Assembly: GCA_000733355.1 (NCBI GenBank)
Contig: JNVV01000002.1
Span: 1,165,520 to 1,179,921 of the forward strand
Direction of reading: 5' to 3'
DNA from: Falciphora oryzae
Taxonomy: Eukaryota > Ascomycota > Sordariomycetes > Magnaporthales > Magnaporthaceae
Length of the DNA stretch: 14,402 nt
The notes under the pieces were generated by a model. The model had not been told where the DNA came from. It saw only the letters and a list, made by a program, of their open reading frames with translations, and did no database searches. A program made the position numbers and the translations under genes. Position 1 is the stretch's first letter; each line of letters begins with the position of its first letter. Below, in pieces: positions 6,821-14,402 of this stretch.

Positions 6821-7489
6821 GAGCAGACGGTCTAGACCTTCTGGCAGTCAGACCGCCCATCAAGAGGAGAAGAAAAGAAGAACAAGGCGCTGAACATGAA
6901 ATCCGGGATGCTCATCACATCTGTGCAGACAAACGGTTCGAGATTCCAATAGCGCGATTTCATGCAGGGGAGGCGTCCAATCGTATCCCGCGGCGTGTTT
7001 AGCCCCTGGCGTTTGCGTAGTACACATGGCATGTAGGTGAGGGCTAGGGCTGCACGATGAAGGGAGTAAGTAGGGGAATTCGGGATAGGTATGCCTGGTA
7101 CGGTATGGGCACACAGGACGGGTGATCCCCAGAGCGAAGCAAAGTGTCTCCTAAGCGAGCGAGCGAGTGAGGGTGAGGTTAGCCGTCGCACGAGAGACAT
7201 CACCCCAGCAGCTACTGCCTCGTCAAGTTAGCTTTTTTCCCGCACGAGGCTGGGCTGGGCTTGTTTCTGTTTCGTGACACCGGTTAGACCTTCTTTGTCG
7301 CTAGCCTTGGACAAACTGATGCGGCAGGCGGACGCGAAACAAAAAAGGAAAAAAAAAACCACATGGCGAAAACATGAGAGAGGGAGGCGTGCGAATCGCC
7401 GATCATTCCCCAAATGTCGGGGGAGTCGTCGCGCGGCGCCGGACCGGTGGGGGATGTCTTCTTTTTTATGACCCTGCACTGCACGGCTG

Positions 7490-7516
7490 GCAACACACAC
7501 AACACACAACACACAC
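7490..7516. repeat. CACAA/CACACA microsatellite
   Basis: Imperfect CA-rich array built from CAACACACA units. Confidence 0.85.
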
Positions 7517-7620
7517 GCTCACAGCCCAGACTCTTTTCGACGACTGACGATCCCGCCCAGCCACCAAAGCCCCTGCCTGCTCCTTGAAAATTTAAAATGC
7601 CCTAGGCTCGGATGGAGAGG

Positions 7621-7636
7621 AAAAAAAAAAAAAAAA
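7621..7636. repeat. poly(A) tract, A16
   Basis: Sixteen consecutive A residues in intergenic DNA. Confidence 0.95.
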
Positions 7637-8417
7637 GACCCGAGTTTGAGGAGGTTTTGTGTTTTGCGTTTTAGCATCGCGTGGCTTGCCGGGCTAGCCC
7701 ACACGAGGCGATGATCTCTGGAGTGATGGAGGTTCGAGAGCTATGGCCACCTACCACCTCCCACAACAGCCAGGGGTAAGGGAAGGAAGCATTCGCACGG
7801 TCTCCGTCAACGGGAGAAGGAGCTTGGGTCCTGTCTAATACGACGTCGGTGTATTCCCTAGGTTGGTATTCCAATGGCATCAAATGTTTCTCTCCGATAA
7901 GCAGGGATGGAGGGGGCACTTTGTGCACAAATATCTTCTTGGTCATAAAAAAAGCCAATGTGAAAAGTCAATGCTGGCAGAGGGAGCAGCGCCGGCATGG
8001 CTACATCGACCATCCTCTCTCGACACGGCAGGGGCAGAAGAAGTCTGGTCCGGGGGACAAAGCTGAACATCCAAGACGGGTTCGGCTAGGCGACAACTCC
8101 CGGTATAGCCCGCCGAACTCCCGGAGGCGCCAGGAAGGGAGGGGTGCGGGTGGCATCCACCAAGGGGTATGGGTGAGCGATGGATGGGCAGATGGCATGC
8201 CGCACCCGTTAGTCGACTTTGACACCCATGGTTCCGTGCTGCCGCCACACACCGCACCTGGTCTTGGGACTCTGTGAAGCCAGACGAGAGAAACAAGTGA
8301 TATGTGATGGTGTGAAGAGAACAGCCTCCCTCCTTTCGAGCTTTCCCGCCTCGCGCTCGGACTGGTTCGCTGAAACAAAACAACCGAGAGCTGGGGGCGT
8401 CCGGATGGAATCCTCCT

Positions 8418-8509
8418 AAGAGGAAAAAAAAGAGGAAAAAGAAAGAAAAAAAAAAAAAAAAAAGGAGGTGGGGAACTAGGGGTGGTGGGTGGTGGTGATG
8501 GGACATGGG
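8418..8509 (+). repeat. 51-nt pure purine tract followed by G-runs
   Basis: Positions 8418-8468 are all A or G and include A18 at 8446-8463. Immediately after come G-runs at 8470-8473, 8479-8482, 8487-8489, 8500-8502 and 8507-8509 with loops of 5, 4, 10 and 4 nt, a relaxed G-quadruplex arrangement. Such a tract can exclude nucleosomes and can form triplex or quadruplex DNA; function is inferred. It makes a spurious poly-Phe frame on the minus strand. Confidence 0.75.
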
Positions 8510-9179
8510 CGCGCCGGAAGCGAAAGGAAGCGGGCGCTGCTGCTGCACGCCGCTTCGAACGAGGGCAGAAAATCAAATGCCAGGCGGGAGAACGGTGGCA
8601 TCGGCGATGCGAGGAGTGGCGAGGTGCAGATTGGCGAAGAGGGGGTGCGGTGTGGTGTGCAGGTGCATGCCTGCGCTCTCCTCGTCTCGCTCCATCTCGG
8701 GCGCTCTGCAGCCGCTGCTGCAGCAGCAAGGCAACCTTTGCCTCCTCGTCTTGGACTAGATATTTGATGATGGATAGCATGATGGGTAAGCTAGTAGCTA
8801 GTAATTAGCGCACAAGGCTCTCTCGGTTACAGGCAGCCCTCATATAGTTGGCGCACTCACTCACCCTATCATCATCATCCAAGCCGGCTACAGCTGCTCG
8901 AACAGCCGCAAAACGCCAGGTCCGCGAGTATAACGTCACACAGTTGTCTACTACCTGCTCCAAGTACCTATGTCCGTCACGATCTCAACCTTCTCGACCG
9001 AAAAGGGGCTGGAGTTCATGGAAACCCACCCACACACAAACAACTCTCTCGTTTTGGCAGGAATCCCCACACTGGCATCCAGGGAAGCCGAACACACCCC
9101 TGCCTGCGATCTTCGGACAGCTCCCCAAGCACCCTTGCGTCGCTCTGTGGATCACCGCGCGGCAACTGTCTGCTGCTGG

Positions 9180-9203
9180 CCCTCCCCTCCCCCCCCTTGC
9201 CCC
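9180..9203 (-). other. G-quadruplex motif (minus strand), loops 3-1-1
   Basis: The plus strand reads C3-T-C4-T-C8-TTG-C4, so the minus strand has four G-runs of at least three separated by loops of 3, 1 and 1 nt. This meets the classical quadruplex pattern, and short loops favour stability. The C-rich strand is a possible i-motif. Confidence 0.8.
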
Positions 9204-9613
9204 TTCGCTCGCCCCTGTTGGGGTTGGTGGCTGCGGGCTTTTGCCCCCGGGCCAGCCTGCCCGGCCGCTGCCTCCCCGCCTGCCTGCCGCCGGCCGGCCT
9301 GTCTCGTGACTTGCGCCGCGGCTGCGATGCACCAGACACCCGGAATCTCCTTTTTTCGCTTCATCTTATCCACGTTCTTGTTTGTGGATATGTGCGCCTT
9401 CTGCGCGTGTGGGCCGTGTTTTCCAGTGGGTGCTGGCTTTATCCAGCATGTTTGCCTTTGGCCACATACCAAGGGCATCAAACTGGGGCGAGACAATTTG
9501 TTCGGCTGGCCTAGCCTGGGACACAATTCCCACCCCTCGCGGTGGAGGGTGGGTGGGTGTGGATGGATGGATTCGTCGTCTCGATGTCATCGGAAAGAAG
9601 CTGCCTGAAGGGT

Positions 9614-9670
9614 ATCTAGGTAGGTAGATACATACCTGTCTGTACACGTAGTAGATATGTAGGTACCTAT
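9614..9670. repeat. TAGGTA/TACCTA-rich patch
   Basis: The patch contains TAGGTAGGTA, ATACATACCT and the perfect palindrome TAGGTACCTA (9660-9669), with further GTAGATA units. It is an imperfect inverted and direct repeat region in otherwise G/C-rich DNA. Similar TAGG/TACC-rich patches are, to my recollection, common in intergenic DNA of many Sordariomycetes. Confidence 0.7.
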
Positions 9671-10726
9671 CCATCGGGTATGCGTATGGGTCAATCTCGA
9701 CATGCGAAGAGCATACCGAAACGGACATCGACAAGCGCCGCATGTCCGCTTCCAGCTTGCTACCGTCATTCGTCCATTGTGTTGCTTCCTCGTCCCAATA
9801 TGAACACGGGCACCGACAGGTACGCCCCCCCCTAGTTCCCCGATGGCCACACCTCCAACTTTGAGGGCACATTCCTGGAATTAGAGTGGGCGTGGACGAG
9901 CCAATGTGGAACAAGCCGATAGTCATCGAGCGCCTTTTTCACAGCTAGCTTCGACGCAGCCGAGAGGAGAAGGTTTCCAGGGGATACTTGTCAGTCTGGC
10001 TTGTTGAGAGGTCGCCAACGTCTTCCCCCAACATCACAAGCCAACAGACCTGAGGGGAAAGGGGCAAAAAGAAAGAAATCAAAGAAGCATAAAAGCCACT
10101 AAAAGTCTGATGTCATGAGATGGAGATTGTGCAGCCCAGAGGACTGCATGCAGCTGGGACCAAAAGGCGAGATTGGCTCCCCAAGGCCGAACGCAACCCC
10201 CCGTCAGCGTTGCATTCCACCGCCACCCATCAACCCATCCGGAAGAGCGCCGAACCCCCGGAGCGCTGAAGCCCGCGTCACCTCCCCGGCCCTGCCTGCA
10301 TCGTCCTTGTTTTCTCTCTCTTCCAGGCAAGAACGCGCTCGCGTACATAGCTGAGAAGGTTTCTACACGAAGAAGGATCGGCGGCCTGGGACGCTTATGG
10401 CTTGCTTCTGTTGGTTCTCCTCCTCATCCTCCTAGCTGCTGCGTCGAATAAATGAAAGCGAAAGAGATGCCGGCTGCACTGCCGACAGACAGCCTGCAAG
10501 GGAGGAAACTCTGTGTATGTGTTGTTGCCTATCGGAAAGACTTCACTGTTGCCACTCGCGCCTAGCAACGATCCAGGGATCCGGCTTCGTGTCCCCCGGC
10601 CAAACTCCGATTTATCTCTTCCAATCCCTTGGTACGGGTCACCACGATCCCGACGGGAAAAAAAAAGAAACCAGGAGACGAGCAAGAGAAACAGGGTGAA
10701 AGAAAGAGGAATAGGTACCAGAGACA

Positions 10727-10828
10727 ATGGTCCTGGACATCGACAACCTCGAGTTTTTCCGCAAAAGCAGAGGCAGATTGACGAAGCTATTCCCCGTGCC
10801 CATCGCGCACACGCACGAGACCCAATCA
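10727..10828 (+). CDS. possible first exon of an unidentified gene
   Basis: ATG at 10727 (context ACAATGG) opens 34 codons with G/C at about four of every five third positions, similar to the two real genes, and then meets a good donor, CAG|GTGAGC, at 10829. The peptide begins MVLDIDNLEFF. Its first residues recall the start of seryl-tRNA synthetases, but the resemblance ends after about six residues and no synthetase body follows. Unspliced, the frame continues to 11056 as a 109-aa Cys-rich peptide. No convincing second exon was found. It may be a chance frame. Confidence 0.18.
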
Positions 10829-11547
10829 GGTGAGCCGAGAGACCTCCCCCTTGGCCTGGAGACTTTCAATCCATGCATGTTAGGGGCGCTCTGTGTGCGG
10901 GTGTATGTATACATGTGTATGCAGCCGTCGGTTGGCTGCTGCTGTCTTCCCTGCTTGGGCAGGGCCAAACCGGCGCACGGGGCTAAGAAGCAGCATATCC
11001 CTGCTGCTACTGCTGCTGTGCAGCCATCCACGGCTTGCCGATGCTGTGGTGAGTAGGGAGTTGGCAGTGGCAAGAGAAATGCAGCCAGAGAGGAAGAGCG
11101 GAGAATGCAGAGATGCAGGTAGCGACGAGAAGTATTCCGTCGAGGTAACATATACGGAGCACAAAGCTCACAGATAATGTCAATGTCGTCCACTTACTGA
11201 AGGCCAATTGACAATCTTCACACGGCAAATTACCAGATCCGTACAACATCACCTGGGATAATTACCTTCCTGAGCGGACGACGTCCGGCACTTCCACGGC
11301 CAATAACACCAGGGCTGAAGAAGAAGGGATGCTGGTCACGACAATGTCACCAGGCCAGGCTGCGTATGGGCCCCTCCAAATCAACCAGGGGGGCATGGAG
11401 GGGATGGGTGGACGCGGCGCCCTAAACCTCTTTTCATCACCGAAGGGGAGTTTTGGAGGGAAACCAACCTTTCCGTTCCGTACCAGCTGGCTCCTCAACA
11501 TCATCCCACATCTGTGCCTCGCCGGTGGCAGGCAAGACGGGCAGAGG

Positions 11548-11577
11548 ACCACGTACTGCGGGACGTACATACGTGGT
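11548..11577. repeat. 8-bp inverted repeat with 14-nt spacer
   Basis: ACCACGTA (11548-11555) pairs with TACGTGGT (11570-11577). Each arm includes CACGT/ACGTG, the core bound by many basic helix-loop-helix or bZIP regulators, so it could be a paired binding site as well as a hairpin. An arm of this length can also occur by chance. Confidence 0.55.
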
Positions 11578-11624
11578 AGAGAGAGTCAGCCGGATGCAGG
11601 GTCGCAATATCGAAGGGAAAAGCA

Positions 11625-11666
11625 GGGAGGCGGGTGGAGTGGGGGGGAACCAGGGTTTGCGAGGGG
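11625..11666 (+). other. G-quadruplex motif with five G-runs
   Basis: G-runs at 11625-11627, 11632-11634, 11641-11647, 11653-11655 and 11663-11666 are separated by loops of 4, 6, 5 and 7 nt. All loops fit the classical 1-7 nt rule, and five runs allow more than one fold. Confidence 0.8.
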
Positions 11667-11732
11667 AATGGCCAGCGAACAAACATATTGAATGCATAGC
11701 AGGGCTCTGATATAGGGAGACAGACCCTCAAC

Positions 11733-11764
11733 GGGGTGGAGGGTGACCAGGGGGCCGGCGGGGG
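11733..11764 (+). other. G-quadruplex motif with four G-runs
   Basis: G-runs of 4, 3, 5 and 5 at 11733-11736, 11741-11743, 11750-11754 and 11760-11764 are separated by loops of 4, 6 and 5 nt. It lies about 70 nt after the preceding quadruplex motif on the same strand. Confidence 0.8.
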
Positions 11765-12187
11765 CGCGGCACGGCTAGAAGGGCCAACTTGGTCCTTGTT
11801 TTTCTTTTGTCTTCGAGGCTGCGGTTGGTGATTAGGGCAGCCCGGTTTACGTGCTGAGTCTGAGTACCTAGCTGTATACAGACGTGCTAGGCGCACGAGA
11901 GTCCCAGATTCACTCGAGAGAAAATGGAGAAGGATAATGGGGCGGGCGGGCTAAAGGGCGGCAAGTGGCCTCGGCTGGGCTGATGGCATCGCTTCTTTCC
12001 TGGGCCCGCCTCCCCGGGATGGGGCCAAGCCTGATCGGTTGTGAGTTGTGACCCAACGAGCAAGGACAGAGACAGAGCAAGACTGGTTGAACCCACTCCA
12101 ACCATCCATCAAAGCTTCCAGCAATCTTCTATGAACGCGTCGATCGAGATGTGAATACGGCGCGTGCCACCCAGACCGGACATGCAT

Positions 12188-12203
12188 AAAAAAAAAAAAA
12201 AAA
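12188..12203. repeat. poly(A) tract, A16
   Basis: Sixteen consecutive A residues in intergenic DNA. Confidence 0.95.
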
Positions 12204-12614
12204 CCCCGCGCCTCCGATGGCCGGCTCGTGATGCTGACCATGGACAGCGTCAGGATGCGCGCATTCGGCGTCTGACAGATAGACGGTGCCCTGGTCGGGG
12301 TTTGTTCTTGACGTTCCACAAACTGTACTTTCCAACCGAGCGCTCTGGGTAGTCAGCCCTAGTGCTTTTCGGGGACTAACCAACACGTATTCTCTTGATT
12401 AGCTGCTTTGCACGACGTGGAGCGTGGCATGATTGGGATGCCAGGGCGAGTTCAACAAGGTGAAGGAGTTGCCCGCCTCGACCTTTACCAGATCGATGGA
12501 AAAGCGCAACAGAATCTAACTCGACTTGGAGAGGGGTGGACACAGAATGATGCAACGCGAGGTTACCTGGGCAGAGACGGCGCGGTCGAAACCCCAACGC
12601 TAAGCCCGTTTTCG

Positions 12615-12634
12615 ACGGTCGTAAAGTCGACCGT
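12615..12634. repeat. 7-bp hairpin with 6-nt loop
   Basis: ACGGTCG (12615-12621) pairs with CGACCGT (12628-12634) around TAAAGT. It is perfect but short, and its role is unknown. Confidence 0.6.
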
Positions 12635-13726
12635 GGCTAGGCCTTTGGGTTGAGGGAGGAAGGTGAATGCCGCACCCAACCAAGAACCGGCGGCCTGTGG
12701 GCGAGCGCGCGAGAGAAAAACGCATGCTTGGCCGAGGCGCGAGTTTCTTTTTGGCGCTTGTCGCTTCCGCGGCGTTGTTCCCGCTTGCGGCCTAGCGGTG
12801 TGTGATGGGATCCTAGGAACCGGCGCTTCGGAAGCTAACGAAATGAAGGGGCGAGATTGCTTAGTCTGGGGCCGTGGGAGTAGCCCCGTTTCCCAAGTCA
12901 GTGTGGCAGCTCTGCGTGGTGCGTACTGCGTATCCCCGGGCGATGCTGCGTAGCTGGATAAGGTTTGTCAATCACAGAAATCAACACTCTGCGAAGCTAC
13001 CGGACGCCCTGTGCGCCTGCCGTTGAGGTTGGACAGAACAGAACAGGGCTGGAGGATCCAGCCTGAAAAGGGAGGCGTGTCCAACCACCACAGCCTTGCA
13101 CCTTGCAATGTCTCTCTTATCATGCGCACACTGGCTGCTCTTTTTGCTTTTGTCCCGAGAACACAAGAGTCGAACCATATGACGACAATGGCTTGTCCCA
13201 TGCAGGAGGCCAATCGGCAAACCTCGACTGCACTTTCCTGAGAACGATCACCAACCCCGAGCAGGGGTACCAGCTAACATGCCGCCGATCGACCCCGACT
13301 GAGCCGAGAAATTGGCTAGCCCACTCCATCTGGCCCAAGTGCCGTTGTCGGCCCATCGAATCTCGTCTGTGCTGTTCGAGATCCGATGTCCCCTCGTGAC
13401 TTTTGCCCACTCTATTTTGCCTGCCGTGCGTGCCTGCCCTGCGAATCCAAATTGCCCTCTCCAGGATCACGCTACCGACGATGCCATCTCGAGGTGCAAA
13501 ATTTCCACGCATGAAGACGCTTTGATGACCAGCTTCCCGACCGCGTCAAAGGCGACTCGGCTTTGCGAGACTCGCGACCAAAGCGCCTTGCGCCTCCCTT
13601 TTCTTGACTCGTCTATGTCAATACTCCTGTAAATAATCATCACAAGCAAGAGAAAGCACGTACCAAGACGTGATACGAGAACTGTACCAAGTCTTCCCTA
13701 GTCTCTATTTGCCCCGACGTTGTCCC

Positions 13727-13739
13727 AAAAAAAAAAAAA
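13727..13739. repeat. poly(A) tract, A13
   Basis: Thirteen consecutive A residues in intergenic DNA. Confidence 0.95.
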
Positions 13740-14013
13740 GCAGCCGCTGCTTGTCAATCGGGGCTGGTCGAGTGCGCCAAACAAAACCAGGCGGGGACAA
13801 GCTTGCGCTGCAGCAGCCCATTGAATTGACTCGAACGAGTGCGCCACGCTCGCGGAGGACGCTGAACTAAATTTGAAGACATCGCGCTGCGCCTTGTTCC
13901 TGTCTCAAACGCCAGCCTCATCTTGAGTGAAAACAAATAATCTGAATAACAAAATAAATGGGCGACGGACTGGGGTATCGGGTGTGCGCGAAAGGCTTCC
14001 GTCCAGAGCGAAC

Positions 14014-14025
14014 AAAAAAAAAAAA
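14014..14025. repeat. poly(A) tract, A12
   Basis: Twelve consecutive A residues in intergenic DNA. Confidence 0.95.
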
Positions 14026-14179
14026 CCTGTCAACTGACATTTTCTCCCTTTCTTCAATGCCGCAAGGCGCAGCAAAGTCACACAGCCCGACTTGGATCCG
14101 AGGCCGCCCCAGATTCCTTGCAAGACGTCATGGGGGTGAGCAGACAGGGGAACGGCCGGGAGATCGGCGGATCATTTCC

Positions 14180-14206
14180 AATTTTAAATAAAATAATATA
14201 GAATAA
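14180..14206 (+). promoter_or_regulatory. A/T-rich, TATA-like patch
   Basis: A nearly pure A/T stretch containing TTTTAAATAAAATAATATAG lies about 60-85 nt before an ATG at 14267. It could be a TATA-type promoter for a gene running off the right end, but A/T-rich patches are also ordinary intergenic sequence here. Confidence 0.25.
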
Positions 14207-14266
14207 GACCCCCGTGTGGTCTTTTCCCGTTTTGGCAGCCCCAGCTGCTTAAAAACGCCCCAGAGC

Positions 14267-14310
14267 ATGTCTGCATCTGGTCAGCGAGTAAAGATTGTGA
14301 CAGCAGCCAA
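14267..14310 (+). CDS. possible first exon of a gene running off the window
   Basis: ATG at 14267 is followed by codons for MSASGQRVKIVTAA and then a near-consensus donor, AA|GTGAGT, at 14311; without splicing the frame stops at once with TGA (14312-14314). A possible acceptor, GCAACAG, ends at 14368, but the following sequence is an A-tract. Third positions are A/T-rich, unlike the two real genes, which argues against it. No homologue is recognised. Confidence 0.14.
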
Positions 14311-14375
14311 GTGAGTGAGCGCCTCCGTCTGATTGGGTCGGGCAAAGCAAAAGTCGCTTTTGCAACAGAGGAAGC

Positions 14376-14402
14376 AAAAAAAAAAAAAATAAAATAAAAT
14401 AA
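14376..14402. repeat. terminal A-rich tract, A14 then TAAAA repeats
   Basis: The window ends in A14 followed by short TAAAA units. Together with the A21 at position 1, both ends of the window are low-complexity. Confidence 0.95.

Larger units (their letters stand above)
6128..7220. other. intergenic, inverted-repeat-rich, no supported gene
   Basis: This stretch holds the inverted-repeat cluster at 6159-6346 and the hairpin at 6794-6820, listed separately. A 137-codon plus-strand frame ending at 7002 begins only with a GTG, has mixed third positions and matches nothing I know. Overlapping minus-strand frames are equally unconvincing. A short GAGC-type run lies near 7155-7170. Confidence 0.6.
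7221..8417. other. intergenic, no supported gene
   Basis: Contains a CACAA-type microsatellite, an A16 tract and mixed-composition sequence. Open frames on both strands are short, lack recognisable domains, or are dominated by homopolymer-derived Lys or Phe runs. No tRNA or other RNA gene was recognised. Confidence 0.6.
8510..10720. other. intergenic, no supported gene
   Basis: Frames up to 186 codons occur on either strand but lack recognisable domains and are rich in His, Pro, Ser, Cys and Arg as expected of non-coding GC-rich DNA. The stretch includes the minus-strand G-quadruplex motif at 9180-9203, the TAGGTA patch at 9614-9670 and GGATGGATG-type short repeats near 9545-9572. No RNA gene was recognised. 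Confidence 0.6.
10829..14180. other. intergenic, no supported gene
   Basis: Holds two canonical plus-strand G-quadruplex motifs, an 8-bp inverted repeat (11548-11577), a 7-bp hairpin (12615-12634) and several A-tracts. Plus-strand frames at 11329-11691 (120 codons, ATG), 12408-12653 and 13312-13632 were inspected: none shows a known domain or clear codon bias. Nothing on the minus strand is better. Confidence 0.55.

Noticed and set aside
6934..6948. GGTTCGA motifs (here, near 7721 and as reverse complement near 13174) resembling tRNA B boxes
   Set aside because: In each case the flanking five bases do not form a T-stem and no A box or cloverleaf could be built.
6589..7002. 137-codon plus-strand frame
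   Set aside because: Opens with GTG, third positions are mixed, it contains the hairpin at 6794-6820, and nothing in it is recognisable.
8001..8780. 259-codon minus-strand frame
   Set aside because: Long only because an A-tract reads as poly-Phe and the rest is low-complexity Pro/Ser/Arg; no domain and no codon bias.
9366..9926. 186-codon minus-strand frame
   Set aside because: No ATG at the 5' end, runs through the TAGGTA repeat patch, and no recognisable domain or codon bias.
10395..10727. Minus-strand frame with a signal-peptide-like start
   Set aside because: Starts at TTG; the hydrophobic Phe/Leu stretch is the reverse complement of a purine tract near 10660-10710.
10727..10744. MVLDID start resembling seryl-tRNA synthetase
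   Set aside because: Similarity stops after about six residues and none of the synthetase body follows.
12372..12653. CTAAC...TTGATTAG resembling an intron 3' end, followed by an 80-codon open frame
   Set aside because: No upstream exon in a compatible frame could be found, codon use is unbiased and the peptide is unrecognised.
13122..13241. Small frame beginning MRTLAALFAFV, like a secreted peptide
   Set aside because: Only 39 codons with no clear cleavage site or splice continuation; the Cys-rich frame overlapping it starts at TTG. Not enough to call an effector.
1..14402. CRISPR arrays, rRNA including dispersed 5S, spliceosomal snRNAs, TPP riboswitch, telomere repeats, transposases
   Set aside because: I looked for their characteristic sequences by eye on both strands and found none; a covariance-model search could still reveal divergent RNAs.

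Overview
The window looks like nuclear DNA of a filamentous ascomycete, probably a Sordariomycete-type Pezizomycotina genome. The reasons are: two proteins with fungal-type architecture (a BLOC-1 subunit of the CNL1 family and a NIMA-type mitotic kinase); short introns (61-101 nt) with GT...AG ends and CTGAC/CTAAC branch sites; strong G/C preference at third codon positions in the real genes; and long A/T homopolymers in non-coding DNA. Nothing in the sequence fixes the genus.

Layout. Positions 1-1175 are a leader/promoter region with an A21 start, a T20 tract, a CCA microsatellite, a CT run and several upstream ATGs. An intronless CNL1-like gene (1176-1733, +, 185 aa) follows. Positions 1734-2920 are its 3' flank and the nimA promoter, holding one unsupported 197-codon ORF. 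nimA (3039-5695, +, six exons, 757 aa) is the main gene. I resolved its five introns by restoring continuity of the conserved kinase domain. Its 3' flank runs to an AATAAA at 6122-6127.

From about 6130 to the end (more than 8 kb) I find no gene I can support. The stretch has scattered homopolymer tracts, a cluster of inverted repeats (6159-6346), a 10-bp hairpin (6794-6820), a 51-nt pure purine tract followed by G-runs (8418-8509), three canonical G-quadruplex motifs (9180-9203 on the minus strand; 11625-11666 and 11733-11764 on the plus strand) and a TAGGTA-rich patch (9614-9670). Two weak candidate first exons (10727-10828 and 14267-14310) each end at a good 5' splice site, but neither has a recognisable continuation.

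The two genes are tandem and co-oriented, with about 1.3 kb between coding regions. No functional link between them is evident: one product acts on endosomes, the other in mitotic entry. I see no CRISPR array, tRNA, rRNA, transposase, secondary-metabolite cluster or other multi-gene system. The most useful leads are regulatory: a 6-nt tandem acceptor that would alter the kinase hinge, short and overlapping upstream ORFs in both leaders, and the G-quadruplex/inverted-repeat content of the large gene-free interval.
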